Shown: one piece after another, positions 62,171-64,000 of the stretch
How the letters are laid out: each line of letters begins with the position of its first letter
Position numbering within the stretch: position 1 is the first letter of the stretch
NCBI GenBank assembly: GCA_022821845.1
Contig: JAJECT010000019.1
Coordinates: 129,814 to 193,813 of the forward strand
Direction: 5' to 3'
Source: Rhodothermales bacterium
GTDB taxonomy: Bacteria; Bacteroidota; Rhodothermia; Rhodothermales; VXPQ01
DNA: 64,000 bases
The notes under the pieces: model-generated
The model's database searches: none
Told to the model about the DNA's origin: nothing
Seen by the model: the letters and a program-made list of their open reading frames with translations, nothing else
Made by a program: the position numbers and the translations under genes

Positions 62171-63912
62171 GACGACGCGCCCCCCTCGGCCTCAATTTTT
62201 TTCTTACCGGACAAGCTGGACAGGAAAAATACGACCGCAATAAACGCAAAGAAGATCAGCACGGTGACAGACACCACATTGGCGGCGTAGCCCAGCGTAG
62301 GCGTAAACGCATGCTCCGAGGTGTCGCGCATCACGCCGTATACGTGCCAGTGCTGTCGAATGCCCGAACGGACGTAGCCCATCAGCCCCATCGTCCAGGC
62401 AAACGTGATGGCAATGAAAAAAAGCGCGTACTGCGCCCGGTTGGGAATCTTGCCCCACTCGATCGGCCCCAGAATCCTTGCGTTCCTGAACATGAACACA
62501 TCGATGATGGTGATCGATATCATGGCGAAAAGCACCAGGCCCACCTGCGGAATGGACAGCCCGATCCGCACGGACGCTTCGACGAAGTACCCGTAGACGC
62601 CAAGGAAAATAACGACCCCCACGACCGCCGCCAGAATCCCGAATTGCACGATATTGCCCGTTTTCGCCCAGGAAACGGTCGCTTCCTTGTTGGCCCGGCG
62701 ATAAAACAGAAAGCTCAGGTAGGTGGTGAGAATCAGTACGTTGACGGCGGTGTTCTTGGCGGACATCACCCCCAGCACGTTCAGAATCGGGTGATGGGAA
62801 CCGCCCATGGCGCGGGCTTCCTCCACCGTGGCGACCAGCGAATGCGGCGTCGCCCAGACAATGAAACAGACGGTGATGGACGCAAGCAGCCACTTGGTGA
62901 ACTTGCGGTATCGCTCCGCCCCGTGGATGCGCTCCATGCTTAGCCACAGATAATAATTGGCGGCAAGGAACAGGTTGCCGATCAGCACGGCCTGAATGAT
63001 GAACAACCAGGAAAAGGTGCCGCCCATGAGCGCAATGCCCAGACTCTGGGAAAAGGCGTAAATTTCGCGGCCCAGCCAGTACCCTGCGAACGGCAAAGGC
63101 AACAGCGCCGCGATGGCGATGAAATTGCCCATATAGCCCATCCAGTCGTAATGCGCCCGCTCCTCTTCGGTCTTCGCGCCGAGAAACTTGTAGGCCCCGT
63201 ACGCCGCCGCGATGGAACCGCCGAAACAGATGTTCGCGATGAGCCGGTGGATGTTGATGGGCATCCACGTGAAGTTATTGATGGCGTCCCAGGTGCTGAG
63301 CAAATTCCCTTCCGCGTCGATGCCGTTGGGGGAATTCATGAAGGTCAGCCAGGAGTCGGCGATAAAGATGATGGCGATGCCGACCATGTTGAGGCCCAGG
63401 CCAAGCAAAAGGTGTAGCCACTTCGGCATCTTGCCCCATCCGTAATAATAACTGTACAGGAACACGGCTTCGAGAAAGAAGACGCAGGCGTACAGCATGA
63501 ACGTCCAGTCGAAGATGGAGACCAGGTACTCCATCAACCGGGGATACAGAATAAACAGGAAGAACGTAAGGAGAGCGCCGAGGCTTGCCGTAAAGGAGAA
63601 CGAGACGGACAGCAGGCGCGTGAATTCGTGCGCCAGATCGTCGTAGCGCTTGTCGCCGTTGCGAAATCCGATGAACTCGATGGTGAGCGCGAACATCGGG
63701 ACGGCAAGCACGAACGCGCCGAACATCAGGTGCAACTGGGCGATAACCCATACCACCACGCGGCTGCCGACGACGGGGAAGGATCGGTATTCGACGGGTC
63801 CGGCGGCGTCCTGGGCCCATGCGTCGGGCGCCCAGAACGCAACAAGCGCCATGCCCGCTAACATCAAAAACAGGAGGGACCCGGCGGGCAGCCTCCTCGC
63901 AAGCCACTTCAT
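62167..63912 (-). CDS. CydA-like quinol oxidase subunit I, no CydB
   Basis: 581 residues with an extra N-terminal signal-like stretch (about 1-34) before the CydA core. Candidate heme ligands are H61 (QLHLMFGAF) and H222 (NIHRLIANI), the equivalents of CydA H19 and H186. FFLEAVFLYSYYYGWG (E149) and DSWLTFMNSPNG match the CydA helix pattern, and GREIYAF replaces the usual GRxP. No CydB or CydX gene is present in the operon. First gene of the 13-gene run. Oxidase activity is uncertain without CydB. Confidence 0.85.
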   Translation of the reverse strand: MKWLARRLPAGSLLFLMLAGMALVAFWAPDAWAQDAAGPVEYRSFPVVGSRVVVWVIAQLHLMFGAFVLAVPMFALTIEFIGFRNGDKRYDDLAHEFTRLLSVSFSFTASLGALLTFFLFILYPRLMEYLVSIFDWTFMLYACVFFLEAVFLYSYYYGWGKMPKWLHLLLGLGLNMVGIAIIFIADSWLTFMNSPNGIDAEGNLLSTWDAINNFTWMPINIHRLIANICFGGSIAAAYGAYKFLGAKTEEERAHYDWMGYMGNFIAIAALLPLPFAGYWLGREIYAFSQSLGIALMGGTFSWLFIIQAVLIGNLFLAANYYLWLSMERIHGAERYRKFTKWLLASITVCFIVWATPHSLVATVEEARAMGGSHHPILNVLGVMSAKNTAVNVLILTTYLSFLFYRRANKEATVSWAKTGNIVQFGILAAVVGVVIFLGVYGYFVEASVRIGLSIPQVGLVLFAMISITIIDVFMFRNARILGPIEWGKIPNRAQYALFFIAITFAWTMGLMGYVRSGIRQHWHVYGVMRDTSEHAFTPTLGYAANVVSVTVLIFFAFIAVVFFLSSLSGKKKIEAEGGASS

Positions 63913-63955
63913 CCGCGTTTCTGAATCTTTCGTAGTAAAAAAAGGACTTCCGGGT

Positions 63956-63986
63956 AAAGAATACGCAACAGGCGGCGAGAGTGCAA
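63956..63986 (-). promoter_or_regulatory. Possible promoter of the cytochrome/PCP_red operon
   Basis: Minus strand: TTG, 20 bases, TATTCTTT. This fits the Bacteroidota -33 TTG / -7 TAnnTTTG type with one mismatch. It lies about 44 bases upstream of the CydA-like start. Confidence 0.35.
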
Positions 63987-64000
63987 AAATTTTTTAGCGG

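Overview
The window looks like a chromosomal segment of a GC-rich, non-phototrophic, aerobic bacterium of the Bacteroidota/Rhodothermota type. The signs are a carboxypeptidase-regulatory-domain TonB-type receptor, BshA (bacillithiol pathway), PdxB plus PdxJ, a DUF2723 membrane protein, a YbeY variant with Asp replacing the third zinc His, a caa3/aa3-type oxidase operon and few clear Shine-Dalgarno sites. No rRNA, tRNA, transposase or CRISPR array was seen.

Layout. 1-8444 is core: a BNR/Asp-box protein running off the left edge, a lipoprotein, a site-2 protease, an aminotransferase, coaD, rsmD, a PilM-like/pseudopilin-like pair and pdxJ. 8445-15298 is an accessory insertion between pdxJ and era. 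It carries a decayed copy of the pdxJ 3' end, a lone HicB, a decayed copy of the era 5' end and a type III restriction-modification (RM) system. 15299-23005 is core again (era, pdxB, an outer-membrane barrel, bshA, a TonB-like protein, an MBL hydrolase, an LptF/G permease, rsmI). 23096-36090 is a minus-strand defence island: a methylase/nuclease-like pair, then a type I RM operon (hsdM, a 108-aa ORF, hsdS, a zeta-like ATPase pair, a decayed winged-helix gene, hsdR, a YgjP-like peptidase). 36240-51642 holds DoxX, hpf, ybeY, csp, DUF2723, a cytochrome c oxidase operon headed by a cupredoxin lipoprotein, and a TonB-type receptor. 51670-63912 is one tightly packed 13-gene minus-strand operon: a CydA-like oxidase subunit without CydB, three membrane/periplasmic cytochromes c, a radical SAM protein, a ferredoxin, an Mrp ATPase, universal-stress domains, a CopD-like protein and five copies of a domain resembling the C-terminal domain of protochlorophyllide reductase (PCP_red).

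Two points stand out. First, the type III mod gene and the type I hsdM gene are each broken at a coding-strand poly-G tract (13 and 11 G). Both would read through if the tract changed length, so both look like phase-variable methyltransferases, now in the OFF state, unless these are homopolymer errors. Second, the 13-gene cytochrome/PCP_red operon is the best candidate for an undescribed system. I infer a quinol- or cytochrome-linked respiratory module with its own tetrapyrrole/cofactor maturation proteins, but its reaction cannot be read from the sequence.
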